This document shows positions 7,144 to 14,849 of a stretch of DNA of 24,949 nt, piece by piece. The position numbers and the translations under genes are program-made. This DNA comes from CAYSIX01 sp964431205 (GTDB lineage Bacteria; Planctomycetota; Phycisphaerae; Phycisphaerales; Phycisphaeraceae): the NCBI GenBank assembly GCA_964431205.1, contig CAYSIX010000026.1:1-24949 (forward strand), given 5' to 3'. How positions within the stretch are numbered: position 1 is the first letter of the stretch; each line of letters opens with the position of its first letter. Below the pieces are notes generated by a model. That model was not told the DNA's origin. It searched no databases and saw nothing but the letters and a program-made list of their open reading frames with translations.

Positions 7144-8637
7144 ATGAACTTTCAGGGCTACCAGACAGACGGTTACTTCGACGAGCTTTTCGAGGCGGAT
7201 GGCCGCCCGCGTTCCGGCGCCCGGCTGCTGGTCGATCGCATCGAGGGCCTGGCCGAGGGCGACCTGCAGCGGCGTCAGCAGGCCGCCGAGGCCAGCCTCA
7301 TGAACCTCGGCATCACCTTCACCGTCTACGGCCACGAGCAGGGCGCCGAGCGGATCTTCCCCTTCGACCTGATCCCCCGCATCATCGAGCCGCAGGACTG
7401 GCAGACGATCGAGCGCGGCCTCAAGCAGCGCATCACCGCGCTGAATCTGTTCATCCACGACATCTACCACGACCGTTCGATCGTCAGCGATGGCGTGCTG
7501 CCGGCGGACCTGATCGCGTCGGCCGAGTCGTATCGGCCGCCGTGCGTGGGGATCGATCCGCCGCGGGGCGTGTGGTGCCACATCACCGGGACCGACCTGG
7601 TCCGCGATCGCGACGGGCAGTTCTATGTCCTGGAGGATAACATCCGCTGCCCGTCGGGGGTCAGCTACGTCCTGGAGAACCGCCAGCTCCTGAAGCGGAC
7701 GTTTCCGAAGGTGTTCGAGGCGTCGCGCGTCCGTCCGGTGGACGATTATCCCAGCCGCTTGATGGAGATGCTCGCGTGGTTGTCGCCGCAGGGGGCGAAC
7801 GTGCCCAACGTCGTGGTGCTCACGCCCGGCGTGTACAACTCGGCGTACTTCGAGCACTCGTTCCTGGCGCGCCAGATGGGCGTGGAGCTGGTCGAGGGCC
7901 GCGACCTGCTGGTCAAGGACGGGTACGTGATGATGCGCACCACCCAGGGGCTGGAGCGGGTGGACGTGATCTACCGTCGGATCGACGACAACTTCATCGA
8001 TCCGCTGGCGTTCCGGCCGGACTCGATGCTGGGCGTGCCCGGTTTGATGGAGGTGTATCGTGAGGGCCGCGTCGCCATGGCGAACGCGCCCGGCACCGGC
8101 ATCGCCGACGACAAGGTGATCTACGCCTTCGTGCCGAAGATGATCCGATACTACCTGAACGAGGAGGCGATCCTGCCGAACGTGCCGACGTACCTGTGCT
8201 GGCAGGAGGCGGACCGCCAGCACGTGCTGGCGAACCTGGAGAAGCTGGTGGTCAAGGCGGCGAACGAGGCCGGCGGCTACGGGATGCTGATCGGGCCGGC
8301 GTCGACGCGGGCGCAGCGGGAGGAGTTCGCGGACAGGATCCGCGCCAAGCCGCGCAACTACATCGCCCAGCCGGTGATCTCGCTGTCGCGGGCGCCGGTG
8401 ATCGTGGATGATCACTTCGAGGGCCGGCACGTGGACCTGCGGCCGTTCATTCTCTATGGCGAGGACGTGTGGGTGATGCCGGGCGGGCTGACGCGGGTGG
8501 CGCTGCGGAAGGGGTCGCTGGTGGTCAACTCGTCGCAGGGCGGCGGGAGCAAGGACACGTGGGTGCTGGACGGGCAGGCGAGGCCGGCGTCGGTGTCAGC
8601 GTCAACGTCGGCGGCCGCGGGCGAGGCCACGCAGTGA
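7144..8637 (+). CDS. Circularly permuted ATP-grasp protein (DUF404/DUF407)
   Basis: A 497-residue circularly permuted ATP-grasp enzyme, predicted to form an amide or peptide bond by activating a carboxylate with ATP. Hallmarks are visible: YHDRSIVSDGVLP, the EDNIRCPSGVSYVLENR signature, GREDLLV-like and YRRIDD segments, then VVKAANEAGGYGMLIG (nucleotide-binding strand and Gly loop), and near the end RPFILYG, PGGLTRVAL and SLVVNSSQGGGSKDTWVL. The length matches the family (~470-500). I chose ATG7144 over the adjacent TTG7141; AGGATT is about 11 bases upstream. The last ~20 residues are a low-complexity Ala/Ser tail. It is followed after 40 bp by the alpha-E gene, its standard partner, so the two are likely co-transcribed. 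The substrate is unknown in this family. Confidence 0.93.
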   Translation: MNFQGYQTDGYFDELFEADGRPRSGARLLVDRIEGLAEGDLQRRQQAAEASLMNLGITFTVYGHEQGAERIFPFDLIPRIIEPQDWQTIERGLKQRITALNLFIHDIYHDRSIVSDGVLPADLIASAESYRPPCVGIDPPRGVWCHITGTDLVRDRDGQFYVLEDNIRCPSGVSYVLENRQLLKRTFPKVFEASRVRPVDDYPSRLMEMLAWLSPQGANVPNVVVLTPGVYNSAYFEHSFLARQMGVELVEGRDLLVKDGYVMMRTTQGLERVDVIYRRIDDNFIDPLAFRPDSMLGVPGLMEVYREGRVAMANAPGTGIADDKVIYAFVPKMIRYYLNEEAILPNVPTYLCWQEADRQHVLANLEKLVVKAANEAGGYGMLIGPASTRAQREEFADRIRAKPRNYIAQPVISLSRAPVIVDDHFEGRHVDLRPFILYGEDVWVMPGGLTRVALRKGSLVVNSSQGGGSKDTWVLDGQARPASVSASTSAAAGEATQ

Positions 8638-8677
8638 ACCACAGGGACGAAAGCCGTCAACTCAAGGGAAGCGTGGG

Positions 8678-9634
8678 ATGTTGAGCCGTGTCGCTGAATC
8701 GATCTATTGGATGAGCCGGTACATGGAGCGTGCCGAGAACCTGGCACGGTTCATCGACGTGATCCACCACCTGGTTCTGGACCTGCCGGACGATTCAACG
8801 AACCAGTGGGAGTCGTTGCTCGCCGCGACGGGCGATGAGCAGACGTTCGCGGTTCGGTATGAGGTGGCGGACGCCAACAGCGTGACGCGCTTCCTTACGT
8901 TTGACCTCGACAACCCGAACTCGATCTACTCGTGCCTGTGCCGCGCCCGGGAGAACGCGCGCTCCGTCCGCGAGACGATCTCATCGGAGATGTGGGAGCA
9001 GCTCAACCGTTCGTTCCTGATGGTGCGGGACGCGTTGGCGTCGAACCGGCTCGCCGACGACCCGTCCGCCTTCTTCAGCCACTTCAAGAAGGCCTGCCAT
9101 CTGTTTTTGGGCATCACCGACACGACGATGACCCACGGGGAGGGCTGGCACTTCTCCCGGCTCGGTCGCCTGATGGAGCGGGCGGACAAGACCTCGCGGA
9201 TCCTCGACGTCAAGTACTTCATGCTCCTGCCACGGGTCGACTACGTCGGGTCGCCCTACGACAACCTGCAGTGGGGCGCGATGCTCAAGTGTCTCAGCGC
9301 GTTCGAGATGTATCGCAAGCAGTTTCATCACATCACCCCGACGCACGTGGTCGAGTTCCTGATGCTCGACGCGCAGTTTCCCCGTTCGATCCGCTACTGC
9401 CTGATCCGCGCCGAGGCGTCGCTGCACGCGATCACCGGCTCGCCGGCCAACACGTTCGCCAACGCCGCCGAGAAGCGGCTCGGTCGGCTCCGCGCCGACC
9501 TGGACTTCGTCACCATCGACGAGGTCTTCCAGGTCGGCCTGCACGAGTACCTGGACCGGTTTCAGATGCGTCTGAACGACGTGGGCGAGTCGGTCTTCGA
9601 GACGTTTTTTGCGCTCGAGCCGGTCTCGGTCTGA
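8678..9634 (+). CDS. Alpha-E domain protein (DUF403)
   Basis: A 318-residue all-helical alpha-E protein. The N-terminal signature MLSRVAESIYWMSRYMERAENLARFIDV is diagnostic, and the conserved internal ISSEMWEQLNR and GRLMERADKTSRILDVKYF segments are present, as is the C-terminal FEMYRKQFHHITPTHVVEFLMLD. The protein is full length. Its biochemical role is unknown; it is nearly always encoded beside a permuted ATP-grasp and is thought to work with it in predicted peptide synthesis or tagging. AAGGGAA lies about 9 bases before ATG8678. It is second in the operon with the ATP-grasp gene. The transglutaminase-like and proteasome-like hydrolase genes that often complete this cluster are not adjacent here. 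Confidence 0.93.
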   Translation: MLSRVAESIYWMSRYMERAENLARFIDVIHHLVLDLPDDSTNQWESLLAATGDEQTFAVRYEVADANSVTRFLTFDLDNPNSIYSCLCRARENARSVRETISSEMWEQLNRSFLMVRDALASNRLADDPSAFFSHFKKACHLFLGITDTTMTHGEGWHFSRLGRLMERADKTSRILDVKYFMLLPRVDYVGSPYDNLQWGAMLKCLSAFEMYRKQFHHITPTHVVEFLMLDAQFPRSIRYCLIRAEASLHAITGSPANTFANAAEKRLGRLRADLDFVTIDEVFQVGLHEYLDRFQMRLNDVGESVFETFFALEPVSV

Positions 9635-9668
9635 GTCGGCGCGTGGCGCCGCGCTGCGTCCATGGGGG

Positions 9669-10748
9669 TTACTCGCCGACGCACGCCATCCGCGTTTCCT
9701 GCACCAGCTCGTGTACGAAGCGCAGCTTCTCGATCACGGGCGGCGCGATCGGTCGGGCCAGCACGTCCCCCATCCCCATCGAGCGATTGATCTCATTGAC
9801 CGCCAGTCCCAGCCGCCCGTACGCGACGATCATCTGATTCAGGTCGTCCAGCGGGACCGGCTCGGGCATCAGCCCGCTGGCCGCGGCGCTCTCCAGCGTG
9901 CCGACCATCTCCAGATAGAGCGTGAAGGTCTCGGCAAAGTCCTCCCACGGGTGCATCGACGCGTAGGCGCTGCAATAGGTCTCGTCCCAGTTCTCGGGCG
10001 GGCCCTGCTCGTAGTGCCGCTTGATGGTCTGCTCGTAAGGCTCGGCGTGGGGATCGCCGAAGATCGCGTTGAACTGCGCGTCGCGCTTGCCCTGGACGAG
10101 CAACTGCCAGTAGTAGTGGGCGATCTCGTGACGGAAGTGGCCGATCAGGGTGCGGTGCGGCTCGTTGAACTGCTGGCGGATGCGCTCGCGTTCGACGTCG
10201 TCGGCCTCGCGGACGTTGATGGTGATCACGCCGTTGGCGTGACCGGTCTGCACGACCTCCTCGAACCAGGGGCTGCCCGAGTCGGTCGTGCCTTCGCCGA
10301 GGCTCATGTCCTGCTTGAAGTCGAAGACCAGGGGCAGCTCGAAGCCGTCGGCGGCGGTGCCGCGCGGCAGGCCGAGCAGGTCGAGCTGGTGGAACAGGCG
10401 GCGCTTGGCGGCCTCGAGCAGGGCCCACTTCTCGCGGTTGCCGGGGATCGAGAGGTTGGGGATCGTGCGGTTGTGGCGGCAGCAATCGCAGAGCGTCTCG
10501 CGCGGCGTGGGCTGATCGGCGGGCCAGAGCACGCAACGGTTGCAGACCTGCTCGACGCGGTAGTTGTAGCAGCGCGCCAGCCGGGCGCCGCACTCGGCGC
10601 GGCCGCAGCGCCAGCCCGTTTCGTCGTTGCCGTGCAGAGGGGCGATCGTGCGGCAGGCCGGGCAGAAGCCGACGATCGAGCCGCAGTTCTCGCACGACGT
10701 GTTGTCGAAGAAGAGCACCGATCCGCAGGTGCAGGGGTACGTGCGCAT
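9669..10748 (-). CDS. Putative zinc-binding metallopeptidase (COG4307-like)
   Basis: A 359-residue protein with an N-terminal zinc-ribbon region and a C-terminal zincin domain. Cys pairs occur at CTC (6, 8), CENC (19, 22), CPAC (29, 32), CGRAEC (48, 53), CNRC (69, 72) and CDCC (87-90). The catalytic motif HEIAHYYW (HExxH, 207-211) and a downstream MHPWEDFAETF (266-275), which probably gives the third ligand, define the peptidase. No signal peptide is seen, so it is cytoplasmic. It is convergent with the ATP-grasp/alpha-E pair (34 bp between ends); this peptidase family is often found near such genes, and I infer that it trims or removes the product they make. The start is ATG10748 with GGAAC upstream. 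The substrate is unknown. Confidence 0.88.
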   Translation of the reverse strand: MRTYPCTCGSVLFFDNTSCENCGSIVGFCPACRTIAPLHGNDETGWRCGRAECGARLARCYNYRVEQVCNRCVLWPADQPTPRETLCDCCRHNRTIPNLSIPGNREKWALLEAAKRRLFHQLDLLGLPRGTAADGFELPLVFDFKQDMSLGEGTTDSGSPWFEEVVQTGHANGVITINVREADDVERERIRQQFNEPHRTLIGHFRHEIAHYYWQLLVQGKRDAQFNAIFGDPHAEPYEQTIKRHYEQGPPENWDETYCSAYASMHPWEDFAETFTLYLEMVGTLESAAASGLMPEPVPLDDLNQMIVAYGRLGLAVNEINRSMGMGDVLARPIAPPVIEKLRFVHELVQETRMACVGE

Positions 10749-11007
10749 GTCAGGTTCCGTTGTGGCCCTCGTCCGTGGCGACGGCCGGTCCGCCGGGGCG
10801 AAACCTTCGCCCGGCAGACGCCGAATGATAAGCCGCGTGGATCAGGAATGAAACAGGGCGGATCGCGGGCCGGGCCGAAATCCCGGCCACCGGGCGGCGC
10901 ACGCTCCGAGACGCCGTCGCTGACGGTCCCTCAGGGCCAGGTGGGCCTGAGCAGCGGCGGCGACACGCAGGCTCGGCCGGCTCGCGACGTTTCGACGATG
11001 AGGGCGC
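10749..11007. other. intergenic region upstream of the metallopeptidase
   Basis: No gene is seen. GC-rich stem-loops occur: GGCCGGG/CCCGGCC (10868-10888) and GGGCGAA/TTCGCCC (10796-10812). The region should contain the metallopeptidase promoter on the minus strand, but no clear -35/-10 pair was found. Confidence 0.4.
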
Positions 11008-11043
11008 AAAAAAAAGAGCCCACGCGTGGCGCGTCGTGGGCTC
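11008..11043 (-). terminator. intrinsic terminator downstream of purC
   Basis: On the minus strand GAGCCCACG (11043-11035) pairs perfectly with CGTGGGCTC (11024-11016) and is followed by eight T (11015-11008). It lies 45 bases after the purC stop codon and is the clearest terminator in the window. Confidence 0.9.
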
Positions 11044-11087
11044 GGTGTTCATCCAGGCGCCGAAGCGCCGCGATGACACTGATCAGT

Positions 11088-12044
11088 CTAAAGATCGAGG
11101 TCGCGTTCCGTCAAGGCTCGATACGCCTCAAGATACTTCGCGCGGGTGTTGAGCACGACCTTGTCCGGCAGCGCGGGGCCCGGCGGCTGCTTGTTCCATC
11201 GGCCGTTATCCACCAGCTCTTGAAGATAGTTGCGCACGTACTGCTTGTCGAAGCTCACCTGATCGCGGCCGACCGCGTGCTGATCCGCCGGCCAGAAGCG
11301 TGAGCTGTCCGGCGTGAGCACCTCGTCGATCAGCACGGGCTTGGCGTCTTCGCGCGGCGATTGCCTCGGCAGGCCGAACTCGAACTTCGTGTCCGCCAGG
11401 ATGATGCCCCGCTCGGCCGCGTGATCGTGCGCGAAGCGGTACAGCTCGATCGACAGGTCGCGCAGCGTCGTCATCAGCCGTTCGCCGGCGATCTCGACCG
11501 CGCGAGCGAACGAGATGTTCTCGTCGTGCCCGCTGGCCGCCTTCGTCGAGGGCGTGAAGATCGGCTTGGGCAGCCGCTCGCACCGGCGCAGGCCGGGGGG
11601 CAGCTCGAGGCCGCTGACCGTGCCCTGCTCGCAATACTCTTTCCAGCCCGAACCGGCCAGGTATCCCCGGACGATGCACTCGATCGGGATGACCTGGCAT
11701 CGCCGCCCGATCATCACCCGCCCGCGCAACGCCGCGGCGTCTTCGGCCGACAACCCCGCCACCCGGGACGGATCGTCCGACAGCAGGTGGTGCGTCAGCC
11801 GTTGACCGAACCGCCGGGCGATCTGCTCGAACCAGAACGTGCTCAGCCGCGTGAGGATGATCCCCTTGCCCGGGATGCCGTTGGCCATGACCACGTCGAA
11901 CGCCGAGATGCGGTCGGTCGCGACGATCAGCAGCGCGTCGTGGCCATCGTGGGTCCGCGCGTCGTAGAGGTCGCGCACCTTCCCCTGGCGGCGGTTCGGC
12001 AGCGGCAGGTCGGTGTGCATCAGCGCGTCGGTCGCGGTCGGCAT
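11088..12044 (-). CDS. purC: SAICAR synthetase (phosphoribosylaminoimidazole-succinocarboxamide synthase)
   Basis: A 318-residue PurC of the longer, yeast-like type. It joins CAIR and aspartate with ATP in de novo purine synthesis (cytoplasm). Landmarks: RQGKVRDLYD near the N-terminus, LLIVATDRISAFDVVM (conserved signature), IPGKGIILTRLSTFWF, IPIECIVRGYLAGSGWKEY, PIFTPSTKAASGHDENISF, LADTKFEFG and IDEVLTPDSSRFWP. The C-terminal extension FDKQYVRNYLQELV...WNKQPPGPALP is typical of this subgroup. I chose ATG12044 with GGAG about 11 bases upstream; the frame is open to 12164 but that part overlaps the preceding gene and lacks family similarity. It starts 35 bp after the PEP-CTERM gene on the same strand, with no terminator between, so read-through is possible. 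No PurR-like or riboswitch element was recognised. Confidence 0.96.
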   Translation of the reverse strand: MPTATDALMHTDLPLPNRRQGKVRDLYDARTHDGHDALLIVATDRISAFDVVMANGIPGKGIILTRLSTFWFEQIARRFGQRLTHHLLSDDPSRVAGLSAEDAAALRGRVMIGRRCQVIPIECIVRGYLAGSGWKEYCEQGTVSGLELPPGLRRCERLPKPIFTPSTKAASGHDENISFARAVEIAGERLMTTLRDLSIELYRFAHDHAAERGIILADTKFEFGLPRQSPREDAKPVLIDEVLTPDSSRFWPADQHAVGRDQVSFDKQYVRNYLQELVDNGRWNKQPPGPALPDKVVLNTRAKYLEAYRALTERDLDL

Positions 12045-12079
12045 CGTCGGTCGGCTCCGAAGCGTTCGCGTCGGACGCC

Positions 12080-13669
12080 TCACGAGCCCCAACGCGCCCA
12101 CACGATAGCCGAAGCGCGTCCGCGTCGCCGCGCGCCGGCGAGCGCGAACGCGACGCCGAGCCACACGCCCGCGCCCGGCTCGGGAACAACGGCGGTGACG
12201 CCCGTGCCGAAGTTCGTCTGCCAGAGCCCGAGGTCGAACGCGTCCACGTCGCCATCGCCGTCGGCGTCGCCGTCGGCCGCCGTCGCGCCGCTGGCGGTCC
12301 CGAAGCCGGTCTGCCAGATGCCCAGGTCGAACGCGTCGACGTCCCCGTCGCCGTCGAAGTCGCCGGGGATCGGCGCCGCATCGGCGGAGTTGATCGCGCC
12401 GGGCGTGTTCAGGGCCTCGCCGGTTTCCAGCGTGCCCTCGTCGAAGCCCGGCAGGCCCTGGCCGTCGAAGTCGTTGACGAGCCAGTCGCCCGGCGAGTCG
12501 GTATCGACGCCGTTGGGGATGCGTGACGCGCCGCCCAAGTCGTCGAGCACGGTGGCGGCGTACGTGCGGTCGATCTCGTCGCCGTCGGTCACGGCCACGG
12601 CGTCACGCAGGTTCAGCCACGGCGTGAGGTCGAGCACGCCGTCGTCGTCGTTGTCCAGGTCGTCGCCCAGCGAGCCGCTGAACTGCTCGACCAGCAGCAG
12701 CGTGAGCGTGCCGTTCTCCAGGGCGTTGCTGAGAAATTCGGTGGACCAGAGGCCGTCGGCGTTCGTCTCGCCCGCCTGGAACACGCCGTCGATGACGCCC
12801 GCGTTCGCGCCGCCGTCGCCCTCGATCTCCAGGACCGTCAGGCCGGTGAGGGCCGCGTTGGGCTCGGAGGACAGCTCGATGAACTCGGCGGTGTCGGCGC
12901 CGCGATGGTTGGCGACGAACTCGTTGATGACCGCGTCGGGCGGGGGCGCGGGCGCCTCGTTGATCTCGCCGGGGCTGTTGCGGACGGTGCTGGGCGCCGG
13001 CGGGTCGTCGAACCCGGGCAGGCCGGCGCCGCCGAAGTCGTTGCGCCGCCAGTCGCCGGGCGTGTCGGTGTCGACGCCGTTGGGGATGCGAGACGCGCCG
13101 CCGGGCGTCTGACTGATGCCGTCGAACCCCGGCCCGAGCGCGACGCCCCCGTAGGTGCGATCGCTCTCGCCGCCGTCGGACACGGCGATGCTGTCGAGCA
13201 GGGCCGACCAGGGGGTCACGTCGAACACGCCATCGCCGTCGTCGTCGAGCGCGTCACCGACCATCCCGGTGAACGCCTCGACGACCAGGAAGCTCTTGGT
13301 GCCGTTCTCGAGCGCGCCGTCGAGAAAGCCGGTGGACCAGAGACCGGCCGAATCCGTGGTGCCGACGGTGAACGCCTCGTCGACGCGGCCGAGCGACGCG
13401 CCGGCGTCGCCCTCGATCTCCAGGAGCGTGAGGCCGCTCAGGTCGGCGTTGACCTGATCGGAAAAGACCTCGATGAACTCGAACGTGTCCGGGCCGGTGT
13501 GATTCGCGACGAACTCGTTGATCACCGTCACGGCCGAGGCGGTGGTGGTGTACCACATGCCCGCTGCCGCGAGCAGCGCGGTGATTGCAGCGCCGAGGCG
13601 CGGTCGTGTACGGCCGAGGCGCATGCGTCGCGCAGCCGGCCCGATCGGTCGGTGGGTCCCCTTGCCCAT
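12080..13669 (-). CDS. Secreted PEP-CTERM protein with duplicated lamin-tail-like domain and dockerin-like repeats
   Basis: A 529-residue exported protein. A twin-Arg-rich N-terminus and hydrophobic segment (AAITALLAAAGMWYTTTASA, cut near 46) form the signal peptide. Two homologous ~180-residue units follow (48-236 and 247-427), each starting INEFVANH, with LxLLEIEGD, LENGT, GDDLDxDxDGV and GGASRIPNGVDTDxPGDW; the start resembles lamin-tail domains. Next are two calcium-binding dockerin-like repeats (436-458, 467-489; GDGDVDAFDLG, then LWQTNFGT). The tail VVPEPGAGVWLGVAFALAGARRRGRA is a PEP-CTERM sorting signal: the Pro-Glu-Pro motif, a helix and a basic cluster, presumably handled by an exosortase encoded elsewhere. 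Start ATG13669 has GAGGAGG 6 bases upstream; the frame is open much further upstream but that is antisense to the SMP-30 gene. The function is probably cell-surface adhesion or binding, not enzymatic. Confidence 0.92.
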   Translation of the reverse strand: MGKGTHRPIGPAARRMRLGRTRPRLGAAITALLAAAGMWYTTTASAVTVINEFVANHTGPDTFEFIEVFSDQVNADLSGLTLLEIEGDAGASLGRVDEAFTVGTTDSAGLWSTGFLDGALENGTKSFLVVEAFTGMVGDALDDDGDGVFDVTPWSALLDSIAVSDGGESDRTYGGVALGPGFDGISQTPGGASRIPNGVDTDTPGDWRRNDFGGAGLPGFDDPPAPSTVRNSPGEINEAPAPPPDAVINEFVANHRGADTAEFIELSSEPNAALTGLTVLEIEGDGGANAGVIDGVFQAGETNADGLWSTEFLSNALENGTLTLLLVEQFSGSLGDDLDNDDDGVLDLTPWLNLRDAVAVTDGDEIDRTYAATVLDDLGGASRIPNGVDTDSPGDWLVNDFDGQGLPGFDEGTLETGEALNTPGAINSADAAPIPGDFDGDGDVDAFDLGIWQTGFGTASGATAADGDADGDGDVDAFDLGLWQTNFGTGVTAVVPEPGAGVWLGVAFALAGARRRGRASAIVWARWGS

Positions 13670-13720
13670 GATCGTCCTCCTCATGAAACCGATGAGATGA
13701 TGCCCCAAACCCGTAGCGAG

Positions 13721-13749
13721 ATTGTGGCGGGGGTGTGATGAGGTGTCAA
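13721..13749 (-). promoter_or_regulatory. sigma-70-like promoter of the PEP-CTERM gene
   Basis: On the minus strand a perfect TTGACA (13749-13744) is followed after exactly 17 bp by CACAAT (13726-13721), a 4 of 6 match to the -10 box. Transcription would start near 13714, giving a ~45-base leader that ends in the GAGGAGG ribosome site. Confidence 0.65.
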
Positions 13750-13930
13750 CCCGTGGGGCCCCGCGGGGCCGGCGCGGCAAGGGGGTTTGGCCGTAACGTG
13801 TTGTCACTGCGTCGGCTACGCGGCGGATCGGCCGCGGCGCGTCCGCACGCGGGTCACCCGGGCTCGCGGGACGCCGCCCTCGTTCGCCGTTAGACTGACG
13901 GCGGTGCACGCTCACCAATCGGAGGTCCCG

Positions 13931-14788
13931 ATGAACGTCGAAACGATCTGCCAGTATCACTGCGAGACGGGCGAGGGCCCGCTCTGGGACGTCGAACGCA
14001 AGTGCCTGTTCTGGGGCGACATCCCCACCGGCCGGCTGTTCCGATACGAGCCGGCGACAGGTGAACACGAGCAGATCTACGACGATCGGCCCGTCGGCGG
14101 GTTCACGCTGCAGGCCAACGGCGACCTGCTGCTGTTCCGGGACCGCGGCAACGTGGTCACGTGGCGCGACGGCCAGGTGCGTGACACGATCCTCGAAGAC
14201 ATCGCCGACGAGCGGGAAACCCGGTTCAACGACGTCTTCGCCGACCCGCGCGGCCGCGTGTTCTGCGGCACCATGCCCACGCCCGATCGCAAGGGCCGGC
14301 TCTACCGTCTCGACCCGGATGGCTCGTGCCACCTGCTGCTCGAGGGCATCGGCTGCTCGAACGGCATGGGCCTGACGCTCGACGGTCGACAGCTCTACTA
14401 CACCGACTCGGCCGCGCACGCGATCTACCTGTTCGATTATGACGAGCAGACGGGCGCGATCACGAACCGTCGGCCGTTCGCGACCGTGGAGGGCAAGGCC
14501 GTGCCCGACGGCATGACGGTCGATGCCCAGGGCGACGTGTGGTCGGCGCAGTGGGCCGGGGCGTGCGTGGTGCGGTACGCGCCGGACGGGACGCTCAAGC
14601 AGCGGATCGAGATGCCGACGCTGAACATCACGTCGGTGATGTTCGGCGGAGACGCGATGGACGAGCTGTACGTCACCTCGGCGATCGGCGGGCAGCAGGA
14701 CGCGGACCCGACGTACGCCGGCGCGTTGTTCCGGCTGCGCCCGGGCGTGAGCGGTCAGGCGGAGCATCGCTCGCGGATCGGGCTCTGA
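13931..14788 (+). CDS. SMP-30/gluconolactonase family lactonase-like protein
   Basis: A 285-residue six-bladed beta-propeller of the SMP-30/gluconolactonase/LRE family, which hydrolyses sugar lactones such as gluconolactone using a divalent metal. The metal ligands are in place: Glu15 in GEGPLWD, Asn100 in RFNDVFADPRGR (with FCGTM following), Asn144 in CSNGMGLTLDG, and Asp193 in VPDGMTVDAQGDVW. DSAAHAIYLFDYD is the family's typical blade strand. I chose ATG13931 because GGAGG lies 5 bases upstream and similarity begins there; the frame extends to 13787 without family character. It is first of four genes on this strand, 61 bp before the sugar-binding protein, so it probably processes the imported sugar or its oxidised form. 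The exact substrate is not shown. Confidence 0.9.
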   Translation: MNVETICQYHCETGEGPLWDVERKCLFWGDIPTGRLFRYEPATGEHEQIYDDRPVGGFTLQANGDLLLFRDRGNVVTWRDGQVRDTILEDIADERETRFNDVFADPRGRVFCGTMPTPDRKGRLYRLDPDGSCHLLLEGIGCSNGMGLTLDGRQLYYTDSAAHAIYLFDYDEQTGAITNRRPFATVEGKAVPDGMTVDAQGDVWSAQWAGACVVRYAPDGTLKQRIEMPTLNITSVMFGGDAMDELYVTSAIGGQQDADPTYAGALFRLRPGVSGQAEHRSRIGL

Positions 14789-14849
14789 TCGTCGCGAGGC
14801 GTGCGGATCGCCGACGCCGGTCGGCCAGGACTTCTCAACGGGTGCGCCT

